64,000 nucleotides of DNA from an uncultured Prevotella sp. (GTDB taxonomy: Bacteria; Bacteroidota; Bacteroidia; Bacteroidales; Bacteroidaceae): NCBI GenBank assembly GCA_900550365.1, contig URRR01000013.1:4606-68605 (forward strand), read 5' to 3'. Every line of letters begins with the position of its first letter. Within the stretch, counting starts at the first letter, position 1. Below, one piece after another: positions 9,342 through 17,703 of the stretch. The notes under the pieces are model-generated. The model saw nothing but the letters and a program-made list of their open reading frames with translations. It ran no database searches and was not told the origin of the DNA. The position numbers were made by a program, and so were the translations under genes.

Positions 9342-9438
9342 AAAGTGAAGAGTTAAGAGTGAAAAATCCATATGTTTTGTGGGTGAAAATGCCTGTGCAT
9401 ATGGATTTTTCACTCTTAACTTTTCACTCTTCACTCTT
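9337..9438. repeat. GTGAAGAGT-type inverted repeat, solo copy
   Basis: Left arm 9337-9374 and right arm 9398-9438 are nearly complementary (AGAGTGAAAAATCCATATG against CATATGGATTTTTCACTCT), with a 23-base loop. The TGA stop of the beta-helix gene (9339-9341) lies in the left arm. The same family flanks the S23 gene near 48.2-48.7 kb and touches genes near 35.9 and 39.4 kb. It may serve as a terminator. Confidence 0.8.
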
Positions 9439-9487
9439 TATCAAGTGCTGATACGGCACTTTTTGTATCTCTACAAAAGTAAAGACT

Positions 9488-10852
9488 ATGTGTGGAAAGA
9501 AGTTTGCGGCCGGCCTTGTGCTGGCCTGTTTTTTAGCGTTACCGCAGGTTTTACATGCTGATGAAGGCTCAGGCAGGCTTACGATAATGGGGCTTGGCGA
9601 CTCGATAACCGAGGGAGGCGACAGCTTCTCGTCATATCTCTATCCGCTGTGGGAGAAGCTTTTCACCGCCGGATATGACGTTGACTTCATCGGTCCGCGG
9701 CAAAGCGAGTGCCGCATAGGGCGTCTGAGCCATTGCGGCTTCAGCGGCAAGCCCGTTGAATACCTTGACTCACTCATTGACAGCGTGTATCGCCGCTATC
9801 CGGCTGACATCGTGCTGCTGCACGCCGGCCACAACCATTTTGCCGAAGAACGTCCCGTGGAGGGCATGGTGCGTGCGTACAAGAGCATAATAGGCAAGAT
9901 ACACGCCGTTAATCCGCGTGCCTACGTGTTTCTGGCCAAGGTCACTCCGAGCGGCAAACTGCCCAAATACTCGTACATACCGGAGCTTAACAGACGTATA
10001 GAGGCTCTTGCCGACTCGCTCAAGGGTGACCGCGTGGTGCTTGCAGACATGGCCACGGGACACGACTGGCGCACGATGACGATTGCAGACAAGGTGCATC
10101 CCAACGCGGCGGGCCGTGAGTTTATGGCCGGTGTGTGGATGAAGGCAATCTCAGGCGTATTCAGACCGCAGCACGAGGCGTTCAGCCCGGAGAAGATATT
10201 TTATCGTGGCGACAGCCTTTCGGGCGGACTTCAGCTGCACGTCTTCCGTGCCGCAGGGCAGGGGATGAGGCCCGCTGTGGTATATTTCTTTGCCGGAGGA
10301 TGGCAGTATGGCAGCCCGCTGCAGTTTTACCGCGAATGCCTGTGGCACGCGCGCCACGGTATAACGGCCGTAAGCGTTGACTATTCGATAAAATATCTGG
10401 GCGGACAAGGCGCCTGGCAGTCGGTAAGCGACGGGCGCGAGGCCGTAAGCTACATCCGCACGCATGCCCGCGAGCTGGGCATTGACACGTCAAGGATAGT
10501 AGTGGCGGGCGCGTCGGCCGGCGGAGCGATAGCCGGCAAGATAGCCGACAGCGCGGTGTGTGCCCGCATGTTGTATTATCCCGTGGTTGACTCGCTGTGC
10601 TGTGACGTCGCGGCCATGCACAAGCCGGTGCTGTTCATGATAGGAACAGAAGACAGTTTTACGCCTATTGATAAGGCAAAGGAGTTTGAGGCGCGGCTCA
10701 GACAGCAGTCAACACCCGTGGAGAGCCATTATTTCGAGGGGCTCGGCCACCCCTTGTTCCGCTACCGCGAGCCGCTCGGGAAAGTGTTTTATGAAATCAG
10801 AGAGATTACCGACAAATATCTCTCGCAGGTAATGAGCATGAGAGCCGACTGA
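9488..10852 (+). CDS. Two-domain esterase: SGNH hydrolase plus alpha/beta hydrolase
   Basis: A signal peptide (residues 1-24) precedes two hydrolase domains. Residues 30-215 form an SGNH/GDSL domain: GDSIT with Ser39, HAGHNH in the block III position, and DKVHPN with Asp201 and His204. Residues 245-445 form an alpha/beta hydrolase of the carbohydrate-esterase type: FFAGGW oxyanion region, GASAGG with Ser343, GTEDSFTP and GLGHPLF. Both triads look complete, so the protein could remove two kinds of ester from glycans. It is monocistronic and sits just upstream of the PUL regulators, which suggests but does not prove that it serves the same substrate. Confidence 0.8.
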   Translation: MCGKKFAAGLVLACFLALPQVLHADEGSGRLTIMGLGDSITEGGDSFSSYLYPLWEKLFTAGYDVDFIGPRQSECRIGRLSHCGFSGKPVEYLDSLIDSVYRRYPADIVLLHAGHNHFAEERPVEGMVRAYKSIIGKIHAVNPRAYVFLAKVTPSGKLPKYSYIPELNRRIEALADSLKGDRVVLADMATGHDWRTMTIADKVHPNAAGREFMAGVWMKAISGVFRPQHEAFSPEKIFYRGDSLSGGLQLHVFRAAGQGMRPAVVYFFAGGWQYGSPLQFYRECLWHARHGITAVSVDYSIKYLGGQGAWQSVSDGREAVSYIRTHARELGIDTSRIVVAGASAGGAIAGKIADSAVCARMLYYPVVDSLCCDVAAMHKPVLFMIGTEDSFTPIDKAKEFEARLRQQSTPVESHYFEGLGHPLFRYREPLGKVFYEIREITDKYLSQVMSMRAD

Positions 10853-10872
10853 CGTTAAGATAATGCCTGCGA

Positions 10873-10958
10873 TGCAAAAGGCCGTATCTTGGCCGGTAAA
10901 AGACGGTCAAACGCATCGCAAAAGACGGCAAAACGCACTGCGTTTTGCCGTCTTTTGC
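10873..10958. repeat. Dispersed hairpin repeat, locus B
   Basis: One degenerate AAAAGGCCGTATCTT unit and one AAAAGACGGTCAA unit precede a nearly uninterrupted inverted repeat at 10918-10958. That repeat has 20-base arms (GCAAAAGACGGCAAAACGCA and its complement) around one base. It could terminate the esterase transcript. The rest of the 318-base gap to the sigma factor gene holds only the promoter listed separately. Confidence 0.8.
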
Positions 10959-11086
10959 ATGGCCGCTGTCAAGTGCTTGTCAGTCAGGCAGTTATATCCG
11001 GGAGTGGCTTCAGCCGCGGCCGGCAGGCATTACGGATAATGTTAAAAAAATGAAGATTCGTGTTTTTTTATCCTATATATTTTTCT

Positions 11087-11095
11087 TATCTTTGC
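11087..11095 (+). promoter_or_regulatory. -7 element for the ECF sigma operon
   Basis: TAtcTTTGC matches the Bacteroides -7 consensus and lies 76 bases before the sigma factor start. The -33 region (around 11060-11067) is only weakly matched. Confidence 0.5.
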
Positions 11096-11170
11096 GTCTT
11101 TTTAATAGACAGCTCCCTTATCGTACGGAGGGATGCGACAGATTTGCTACCACCTAAACAATAGCGGAAA

Positions 11171-11716
11171 ATGATGGATGAGTCAAGAGAACTGATCCTT
11201 ATATCAAAAGGAAATGAACTGGCCTTTGACGGTTTTATGGACCGCCATTCGCAGAATATGTACAACCATGCCTTCGGCATACTTGGCGACAAGAGTCTGG
11301 CAGAGGAGGTGGTGAGTGATGTGTTCCTTGAGGTTTGGAAGATGCGCAAGAAGCTGCTCGACATAGAGAATATCAACAGCTGGCTGAGTACTGTGGTCTA
11401 CCGCAAATCTGTGTCATACCTGCGCAAGGAGATGCGCCGCCGCGGGCAGGTGTGCATTGATGAAGTGCCTAACTTTGTGTTTCCGCAGATGCGGAGTCCG
11501 ATGGACAGCATGATCTCAGAGGAAGAACTGAGACGGCTCAACGAGGCGATAGACTGTCTGCCGGCCAAATGCAAGCACGTGTTCTACCTGGCCAAGATAG
11601 AGCAGATGCCCTATGCTGACATCTGTGACATGCTGAAAATATCGCTGGCCACGGTCAACTATCATGTGGGTTACGCTCTCCAGTCGCTTAAGAAACGGCT
11701 GAAGGCAATAGTATAA
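11171..11716 (+). CDS. ECF-type RNA polymerase sigma factor, 181 aa
   Basis: Region 2 is at residues 15-80 (FDGFMDRHSQNMYNHAFGIL, AEEVVSDVFLEVW, INSWLSTVVYRKSVSYLRK). Region 4 is at 125-175 (LRRLNEAIDCLPAKCKHVFYLAKIE, YADICDMLKISLATVNYHVGYAL), with the usual helix-turn-helix. The length is typical for the group that works with FecR anti-sigma factors in glycan utilisation. The next gene, 30 bases downstream, is such an anti-sigma factor, and the SusC of this locus carries the matching STN domain. It should direct transcription of the PUL when the SusC is engaged. ATG at 11174 is an equally possible start. Confidence 0.92.
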   Translation: MMDESRELILISKGNELAFDGFMDRHSQNMYNHAFGILGDKSLAEEVVSDVFLEVWKMRKKLLDIENINSWLSTVVYRKSVSYLRKEMRRRGQVCIDEVPNFVFPQMRSPMDSMISEEELRRLNEAIDCLPAKCKHVFYLAKIEQMPYADICDMLKISLATVNYHVGYALQSLKKRLKAIV

Positions 11717-11746
11717 ATAAGGTAAAAAGATTTAAGGATAAACAAG

Positions 11747-12661
11747 ATGGAAGAGAATTTGTTTGAACATAAATTTGGTGACAGCGTTGAGGACCTGAAG
11801 CTGAAAAGCTTTGTCGTAGACACTGTGCCCGAGACGAACGACATGGTCAATATCAAGAAGAAGACATATGCCAAGATAAAGCGGGATAAAGAGCGCCGCA
11901 TGCGCCGGCGCAGAATAGCTGCCGGGCTGATGCTTGCTGCCGGCATAGCATTGCTCGTGTCTGTGGTTGCTGTGCCGTGGAGCTCTCTGCGTGACGTGTC
12001 TGAACATGTTCTGGCCAAGGCCAGGCCGCGGACGATTACCGTGACGGTGCCTGTAGGTGAGGCCAGAACATACATCCTGCCTGACGGAACCAGGCTGGTG
12101 GCCAATTCGCGTTCTATTGTCAAGTACCCTGAGAAATTCACTGACGATACGCGTGACATCTACATCAGGGGTGAGGCTTACCTTGAAGTGGCGCATGACG
12201 AGGAACATCCGTTCATTGTGCATACTGACGGATTTGATCTGAAAGTACTCGGAACAAAGTTCAACATTATGAATTATGACGGCCGCCATGCCGGCGTCGT
12301 GCTCGTTCAGGGAGCGGTAGAGGTGACCACCGGAAACCGTGACAAGGTGACAATGCGCCCCAACCAGCTGGTGAATGTGACCGACGGAAAACTTGACGGA
12401 CTGAGAACGGTGGACACATCACAATATACAAGCTGGATGAAAGGCGTGATGGACCTGCACGGCGACGACATCCACCAGGTGATAAACCGTCTCAATGACT
12501 ATTACGGAACGGAGATTGGCGTACACGGAGACGTTGACGTAACTCCGCTATACGGCAAACTGGTCTACAAGAAAGACGTTGACGACGTGCTGAATACCAT
12601 CAACCGCATAACAGGCACCAAGGTGACGGTGATGAACGGAAAAGTATATCTTACTAAATAA
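11747..12661 (+). CDS. FecR-family anti-sigma factor, 304 aa
   Basis: A cytoplasmic N-terminal part of about 60 residues precedes one membrane helix (RRRIAAGLMLAAGIALLVSVVAVPW). A periplasmic FecR domain follows (VPVGEARTYILPDGTRLVANSRSIVKYP, GEAYLEVAHDEEHPFIVHT, VLGTKFNI). The last 70 residues form a DUF4974-type domain (HQVINRLNDYYGTEIGV, LVYKKDVDDVLNTINRITGTKV). The protein should hold the preceding sigma factor and release it on contact with the STN domain of SusC. The N-terminal region lacks the classic zinc-finger motif, as is usual for this group. Confidence 0.92.
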   Translation: MEENLFEHKFGDSVEDLKLKSFVVDTVPETNDMVNIKKKTYAKIKRDKERRMRRRRIAAGLMLAAGIALLVSVVAVPWSSLRDVSEHVLAKARPRTITVTVPVGEARTYILPDGTRLVANSRSIVKYPEKFTDDTRDIYIRGEAYLEVAHDEEHPFIVHTDGFDLKVLGTKFNIMNYDGRHAGVVLVQGAVEVTTGNRDKVTMRPNQLVNVTDGKLDGLRTVDTSQYTSWMKGVMDLHGDDIHQVINRLNDYYGTEIGVHGDVDVTPLYGKLVYKKDVDDVLNTINRITGTKVTVMNGKVYLTK

Positions 12662-12713
12662 AGAGTGAAGAAACACATATAATAAAAATAATTAACTAAA
12701 ATTTTCAACTGTC

Positions 12714-14261
12714 ATGGGTAAGGGGAAACTGTGTCCTTCAACCAGGGAAACAACCGGTCTTGTTAACAGAAATAAACGTTTCTGCCTGTTTCTTGCGGCT
12801 CTCTGCGTGGCTGTAGCGGCGCATGCCGCCGACGTCAGCGTGTCGTTCAGGCCCGATACGTTACGTGTGCTGCGCAATCCGTTGAGCGGCTGGGTGATGT
12901 ACGTGGGCCGCAACTGGGACGAGAACTTCTGGACCACTCAGGGATACGACTCGATGAGCGTCGGCGATTCTACCGTGCGCGTGTCTGATTACGCCGTTAC
13001 ATGTTACATAAGAACAAGCTGGAGCTCAATGGAACCTGAAGAAGGCAGATACTTCTGGAACGACCCCGACTCGCGTCTTAACAAGCTGCTGCAGAGCGCT
13101 TTGCGGTGCGGCATGAGGCTGGCGTTCCGCATCGTCGTAGACAGCCGTGACCAGGGACAGAACACGCCGCTCTACGTTAAGCAGGCAGGAGCCAAGGGCT
13201 TTATGGACCCCGGTAATCCGAAAAACTGGTCGCCATATCCCGATGACCCGGTGTTCCAGGCCAAATACGCTAAGTTTATAAAGGCACTTGCCGCTGAATT
13301 CAATGATCCTGACAAGGTGGACTTTATCGATGCTTTCGGTCTGGGCAAATGGGGCGAGGCTCACGGCGTAAAATACGGCGACTACAGTAACAAGGAGAAA
13401 GTGTTTGACTGGATTACTACCCTCTACACGGAAGCGTTCACGCGCATACCTCTTCTTATCAACTATCATCGCCTTGTGGGCGACACCATAAGCTGGGCAG
13501 CCGCTCATCCACGCAGTGAGGCTCTGCTCGAGAGTGCCATAGAGAAAGGTTACAGCCTGCGTCACGACGCGTTCGGCATGACCGGATACTATCAGCAGTG
13601 GGAAAAAGACTTCGCAAGGAAATGGAACTTCAAGCGTCCCGTAATAATGGAAGGTGGCTGGATAACCGGAGCGCATCACCGTTATTGGATTGACCCGAGC
13701 GGCCTTTACCGTGAAGGACATTCTGAGGATGTGCGGCGTGGAGAGTATGCCGAGGCACGCGAGGCTCATGCCAATATGATGGATTTACGGGTGAACGACG
13801 AGACCCGCTCATGGTTCGGCAAGGCGTTTGACCTTGTCAAGGCTTTCATCGCACATGGAGGTTACCGCCTTTATCCCGTGTCTGTCACCGTGCCTGGTGA
13901 TGTTACGGAGGGTTCAAAGGTTACGCTCGCGAGCCTTTGGGAGAACATCGGCTGGGGTTATTGCCCTACAAACATACCGCAATGGAACCAGAAATACAAG
14001 GTGGCTTACGCCCTGTTCAGTGGCGGCCGGCCAGTTAAAGTGTTTGTGGACAAGCAGAGCGACCTGTCAAAATGGCTTAAAGGCACACCTGCCGGCTGTA
14101 AGACCGATGTCTCGCTCGAGGGTTTGCCCAAGGGGAAATATGAGTGGAAGGTGGCTCTTGTAGATACAACAAAAGACAACCGCCCCGGACTTGACATAGC
14201 CGTAGACGGCAGTCTGATGACTGACGGTTGGCTAAGAATAGCAGAAATGACAATTAAATGA
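12714..14261 (+). CDS. DUF4832-type putative glycoside hydrolase, periplasmic, 515 aa
   Basis: The signal sequence KRFCLFLAALCVAVAAHA starts about 20 residues in; an unusual hydrophilic lead precedes it. The body looks like a clan GH-A (beta/alpha)8 barrel with a DUF4874/DUF4832-like layout: NPLSGWVMYVG, RTSWSSMEPEEGRYFW, AFRIVVDSRD, FGLGKWGE with Glu215, and RPVIMEGGW with Glu313. By analogy Glu215 would be acid/base and Glu313 the nucleophile; this is inference. A beta-sandwich follows (WENIGWGYCPTNIPQWNQKYKVAYAL). A close paralogue lies at 21097. Unusually, the gene sits between the anti-sigma factor and susC. Substrate unknown. Confidence 0.75.
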   Translation: MGKGKLCPSTRETTGLVNRNKRFCLFLAALCVAVAAHAADVSVSFRPDTLRVLRNPLSGWVMYVGRNWDENFWTTQGYDSMSVGDSTVRVSDYAVTCYIRTSWSSMEPEEGRYFWNDPDSRLNKLLQSALRCGMRLAFRIVVDSRDQGQNTPLYVKQAGAKGFMDPGNPKNWSPYPDDPVFQAKYAKFIKALAAEFNDPDKVDFIDAFGLGKWGEAHGVKYGDYSNKEKVFDWITTLYTEAFTRIPLLINYHRLVGDTISWAAAHPRSEALLESAIEKGYSLRHDAFGMTGYYQQWEKDFARKWNFKRPVIMEGGWITGAHHRYWIDPSGLYREGHSEDVRRGEYAEAREAHANMMDLRVNDETRSWFGKAFDLVKAFIAHGGYRLYPVSVTVPGDVTEGSKVTLASLWENIGWGYCPTNIPQWNQKYKVAYALFSGGRPVKVFVDKQSDLSKWLKGTPAGCKTDVSLEGLPKGKYEWKVALVDTTKDNRPGLDIAVDGSLMTDGWLRIAEMTIK

Positions 14262-14285
14262 TTAATACCTAAACACATCAGCTTT

Positions 14286-17200
14286 ATGAAAAAGAAACCG
14301 TTTTTTTCATACAACGGCAAGCATCTTGCCGCGCTGTGCCTGTTGGGGCTGACGGCTATGTCGTCGCCTGCACTGGCTTCAGACTTGTCGCCTGACCCCG
14401 TCGGGACGATTCAAGCCGTAAATGCCGTCAACAACACAGTAAAATCAGTGTTAACCTACATCGAGGCTAATAGCAAGTACGTATTTGTTTATGGCCAGAA
14501 TGTGAAAAACCGCCTTAACGACAAGGTACAGATCTCGCTGAAAGGCAAGAGTGCCGAGGCTATTCTCGCCGAGCTCTGCAGGAAGACGGGCATGGATTAT
14601 ACCATTTCCGGACGGCAGGTGACAATCACTTCAGGGAAAAGTCTTAAGAACTCCCGGCAGAATCCTGACGACGCAGGCAAAAGAAAGGTATCGGGAACGA
14701 TAGCAGATGCTAACGGTGAGCCTCTTATCGGTGCCACGGTAAAGGTAAAAGGCACCCAGACAGCCACTGTGACCGATATGGACGGAAACTATACCATTGA
14801 TGCTCCTGAAGGCTCAACACTTGAATTCAGCTACATAGGATTTAACACCCGTGAGGTAAAAGTGGGCAGCAAGGACGTATATAATATCGAAATGGCTGAG
14901 GATGATAACTCTCTTGAAGAACTGGTGGTCATCGGTTACGGTACGGTGAAGAAGAAAGACCTTACCGGATCAGTGGCAGCCGTAAAGGGAGACGAGCTCG
15001 TTAACCGCCGTACAACAATGCTTTCAAGTGCTTTGCAGGGAGCTCTCTCAGGCGTTATGGTACGCCGCAGCAGTTCAGCACCTGGCTCAGGAGCAGGCAG
15101 CATCCACGTGCGTGGTGTCACAACAATCGGAGACTCGTCACCGCTGGTCATCGTCGACGGTGTTGAGGGTGACCTTGACTACGTCAACGCCAACGATGTT
15201 GAAAATGTTACCGTGCTGAAAGACGCGGCGGCAGCAAGTATCTACGGTTCAAAGGCGGCGGCAGGTGTAATTCTCGTTACCACTAAGCGAGGCAGTGATA
15301 CAGGCAAACTCTCGGTGAAGTACAACGCAGAGTTCGGCTGGGAAATACCTACCAAACAGCCAAGCATGGTCGGAGTGACTCGCTATCTCGAGATGAATAA
15401 TGAGCTGATGTATAATGACAATCCGTCAGGAGGCTTCTTCCAGACATACACAGCTGACCAGACGAAAAACTGGATGGCATACCACGAGACTAACCCCAAC
15501 CAGTATCCCGTTACTGACTGGACCGACCTTATCCTGAAAGGCTCAGCTCCACGTATGACACATACTCTCAACGTCAGTGGCGGTAACAAGTATGTGCGTT
15601 CAGTGGCATCGCTTTCTTATGATGATGTTGACGGTCTGTATGACGGCCGCAGGTTTCAGCGTTACATGTTACGTATGAACAATGATTTTAACATCAATGA
15701 TAAGTTCAGTGCCTCGTTGGATCTTTTTGTGCGTCACGCAAAAAGTCAGAACAAGATATATGACCCATTCAGCACTATGCGTCTGATGCCGGCCATATAC
15801 GCGGCAATGTGGGATGACGGCCGCCTGGCCGAGGGTAAGAGCGGCTCCAACCCTTACGGACTGCTTAAGGAAGGCGGTTCTACCGTGAGCCACAGCACAC
15901 AGATTGGAGGTAAAGGCTCTCTTACGTTCAAGCCGTTTAAGGGATTTAGCCTGCAGGCAATCGTTTCTCCGTTCATCAATTATCAGAAATCAAAGCAGTT
16001 CAAGATGGCATGTGGTTACACTCTCGCCGATGACCCAGATGTGTTCGGAGGATATTTTGACGGCGGAGGCTCGCAGTATGCCACAAACAAACTGACTGAG
16101 GGACGCAACGACAACTGGCATGTTACTTCACAAATCCTTGCCAATTACATGCACGACTTCGGCAAACACAGCCTTACGTTAATGGCAGGTTTCGAGAATT
16201 ATTACTCAAAGAGCGAGTCTCTCGGAGCAGCTCGTGATCAGTATGTTCTTACCAATTACCCATATCTGAACATAGGTCCTGAGGACTATATGGAAAACAG
16301 CGGTACCGGTACCGAGTACACATCAAACTCTTTCTTCGGACGAGTCTTGTATTCATATGCTGACCGTTACCTTTTCCAGGCTAACGTCCGTCATGACGGC
16401 TCGTCACGCTTTGCCAAGAATTATCGTTGGGGAACGTTCCCGTCGTTCTCTGCCGGCTGGGTGATTACAGAGGAACCGTTCATGAAGAAGCTGGCTAATC
16501 CGAAATGGCTGACCTACTTCAAATTGCGTGGCAGCTGGGGTAAGCTGGGTAACGAGCGCATAGGCGACAACTATTTCCCGTACATCGCGTTGATGAGTTT
16601 CGGTAGCTCGTTGTTCTATATGGCAGACGGTTCTGTCGTATCGGCCAATACTGCCCGTCCTGCGGTTCTCGCAGTTGAGGACATAACGTGGGAGACCACC
16701 ACGTCTACCGACATCGGTTTTGACGCAAACTTCTTCGACAACCGCCTGCGTCTGACCTTCGACTATTATTGGAAGAAGACCACCGACATGCTCCTTGCAA
16801 TACAGATTCCTTACACAATGGGATACAACGAGCCTAATACTAATGCCGGTAAGATGTCAACTCACGGTTACGACATTGACCTGACGTGGCAAGACCACAT
16901 CGGAGACTTCAACTATAGCGTCAGCGTGAACTTCTCAGACTTCCTTTCAAAGATTGACTATCTTAACAACTCAGACATCATAAGCGATGGCAAAATCAAA
17001 CGTGCCGGAACTTACTTCAACGAGTGGTACGGATATATTTGTGACGGAATATATCAGACTCAGGAAGAAGTGAACAACTCAGCCCGCACCAGCTCAACTG
17101 TCACCGTCGGTGACTTGAAGTACCGTGACATAAGCGGACCTGACGGAGTTCCCGATGGAGTGATCTCACCTGAATATGACCGCGTGCCTCTTGGTAATTC

Positions 17201-17690
17201 TCTGCCGCGTTTCCAGTATGGCGGACAAATCAACGCTTCATGGCGCGGTATAGACCTTAGTATGGCATTCCAGGGTGTCGGCAAGCAAAATTCATATCTT
17301 GACAGAGCCATGGTTGAGCCGCTGCGCAATAACTACGGTAACATCCCGGCCATACTCGAAGGCAATTACTGGAGTCCGTTCAACACCGATGAACAGAATG
17401 CAAACGTTTTTTATCCGCGTCTGTCTAACGTTTCAAAGAACAACAACTACGCGGTATCTGACCATTGGATATTCAACGGCAGATACTTCCGTATGAAGAA
17501 CATAACGCTCGGTTATACTCTGCCGCAGCAATGGACACGCTATATCGGCATAGACCGCACGCGTTTTTATGTCAGCGCGTCAGATTTGTTCTGCATCAGC
17601 AATTATCCTGACGGCTGGGATCCTGAGATGGGTGTAAGCTCATATCCTATCACAACGTCAGTGGTATTTGGAATTCAAGTAACCTTTTAA
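14286..17690 (+). CDS. SusC/RagA-type TonB-dependent outer-membrane transporter, 1134 aa
   Basis: Domains in order: signal peptide; STN domain (about 45-117, YIEANSKYVFVYGQNV, AEAILAELCRKTGMDYTI); carboxypeptidase-D-like domain (about 131-205, VSGTIADANGEPLIGATVKVKG); TonB box region (LEELVVIGYGTVKKKDLTGSV); plug (MLSSALQGALSGVMVRRSS, VDGVEGDLDYVNANDVENVTVLKDAAAASIYGSKAA split within the region); then a beta barrel ending VVFGIQVTF. The STN domain is the part that signals to a FecR protein, matching the regulators upstream. With the next gene it should form the glycan import complex. Length is normal for the family. Confidence 0.96.
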   Translation: MKKKPFFSYNGKHLAALCLLGLTAMSSPALASDLSPDPVGTIQAVNAVNNTVKSVLTYIEANSKYVFVYGQNVKNRLNDKVQISLKGKSAEAILAELCRKTGMDYTISGRQVTITSGKSLKNSRQNPDDAGKRKVSGTIADANGEPLIGATVKVKGTQTATVTDMDGNYTIDAPEGSTLEFSYIGFNTREVKVGSKDVYNIEMAEDDNSLEELVVIGYGTVKKKDLTGSVAAVKGDELVNRRTTMLSSALQGALSGVMVRRSSSAPGSGAGSIHVRGVTTIGDSSPLVIVDGVEGDLDYVNANDVENVTVLKDAAAASIYGSKAAAGVILVTTKRGSDTGKLSVKYNAEFGWEIPTKQPSMVGVTRYLEMNNELMYNDNPSGGFFQTYTADQTKNWMAYHETNPNQYPVTDWTDLILKGSAPRMTHTLNVSGGNKYVRSVASLSYDDVDGLYDGRRFQRYMLRMNNDFNINDKFSASLDLFVRHAKSQNKIYDPFSTMRLMPAIYAAMWDDGRLAEGKSGSNPYGLLKEGGSTVSHSTQIGGKGSLTFKPFKGFSLQAIVSPFINYQKSKQFKMACGYTLADDPDVFGGYFDGGGSQYATNKLTEGRNDNWHVTSQILANYMHDFGKHSLTLMAGFENYYSKSESLGAARDQYVLTNYPYLNIGPEDYMENSGTGTEYTSNSFFGRVLYSYADRYLFQANVRHDGSSRFAKNYRWGTFPSFSAGWVITEEPFMKKLANPKWLTYFKLRGSWGKLGNERIGDNYFPYIALMSFGSSLFYMADGSVVSANTARPAVLAVEDITWETTTSTDIGFDANFFDNRLRLTFDYYWKKTTDMLLAIQIPYTMGYNEPNTNAGKMSTHGYDIDLTWQDHIGDFNYSVSVNFSDFLSKIDYLNNSDIISDGKIKRAGTYFNEWYGYICDGIYQTQEEVNNSARTSSTVTVGDLKYRDISGPDGVPDGVISPEYDRVPLGNSLPRFQYGGQINASWRGIDLSMAFQGVGKQNSYLDRAMVEPLRNNYGNIPAILEGNYWSPFNTDEQNANVFYPRLSNVSKNNNYAVSDHWIFNGRYFRMKNITLGYTLPQQWTRYIGIDRTRFYVSASDLFCISNYPDGWDPEMGVSSYPITTSVVFGIQVTF

Positions 17691-17703
17691 ACTGTAACAT
17701 ACA

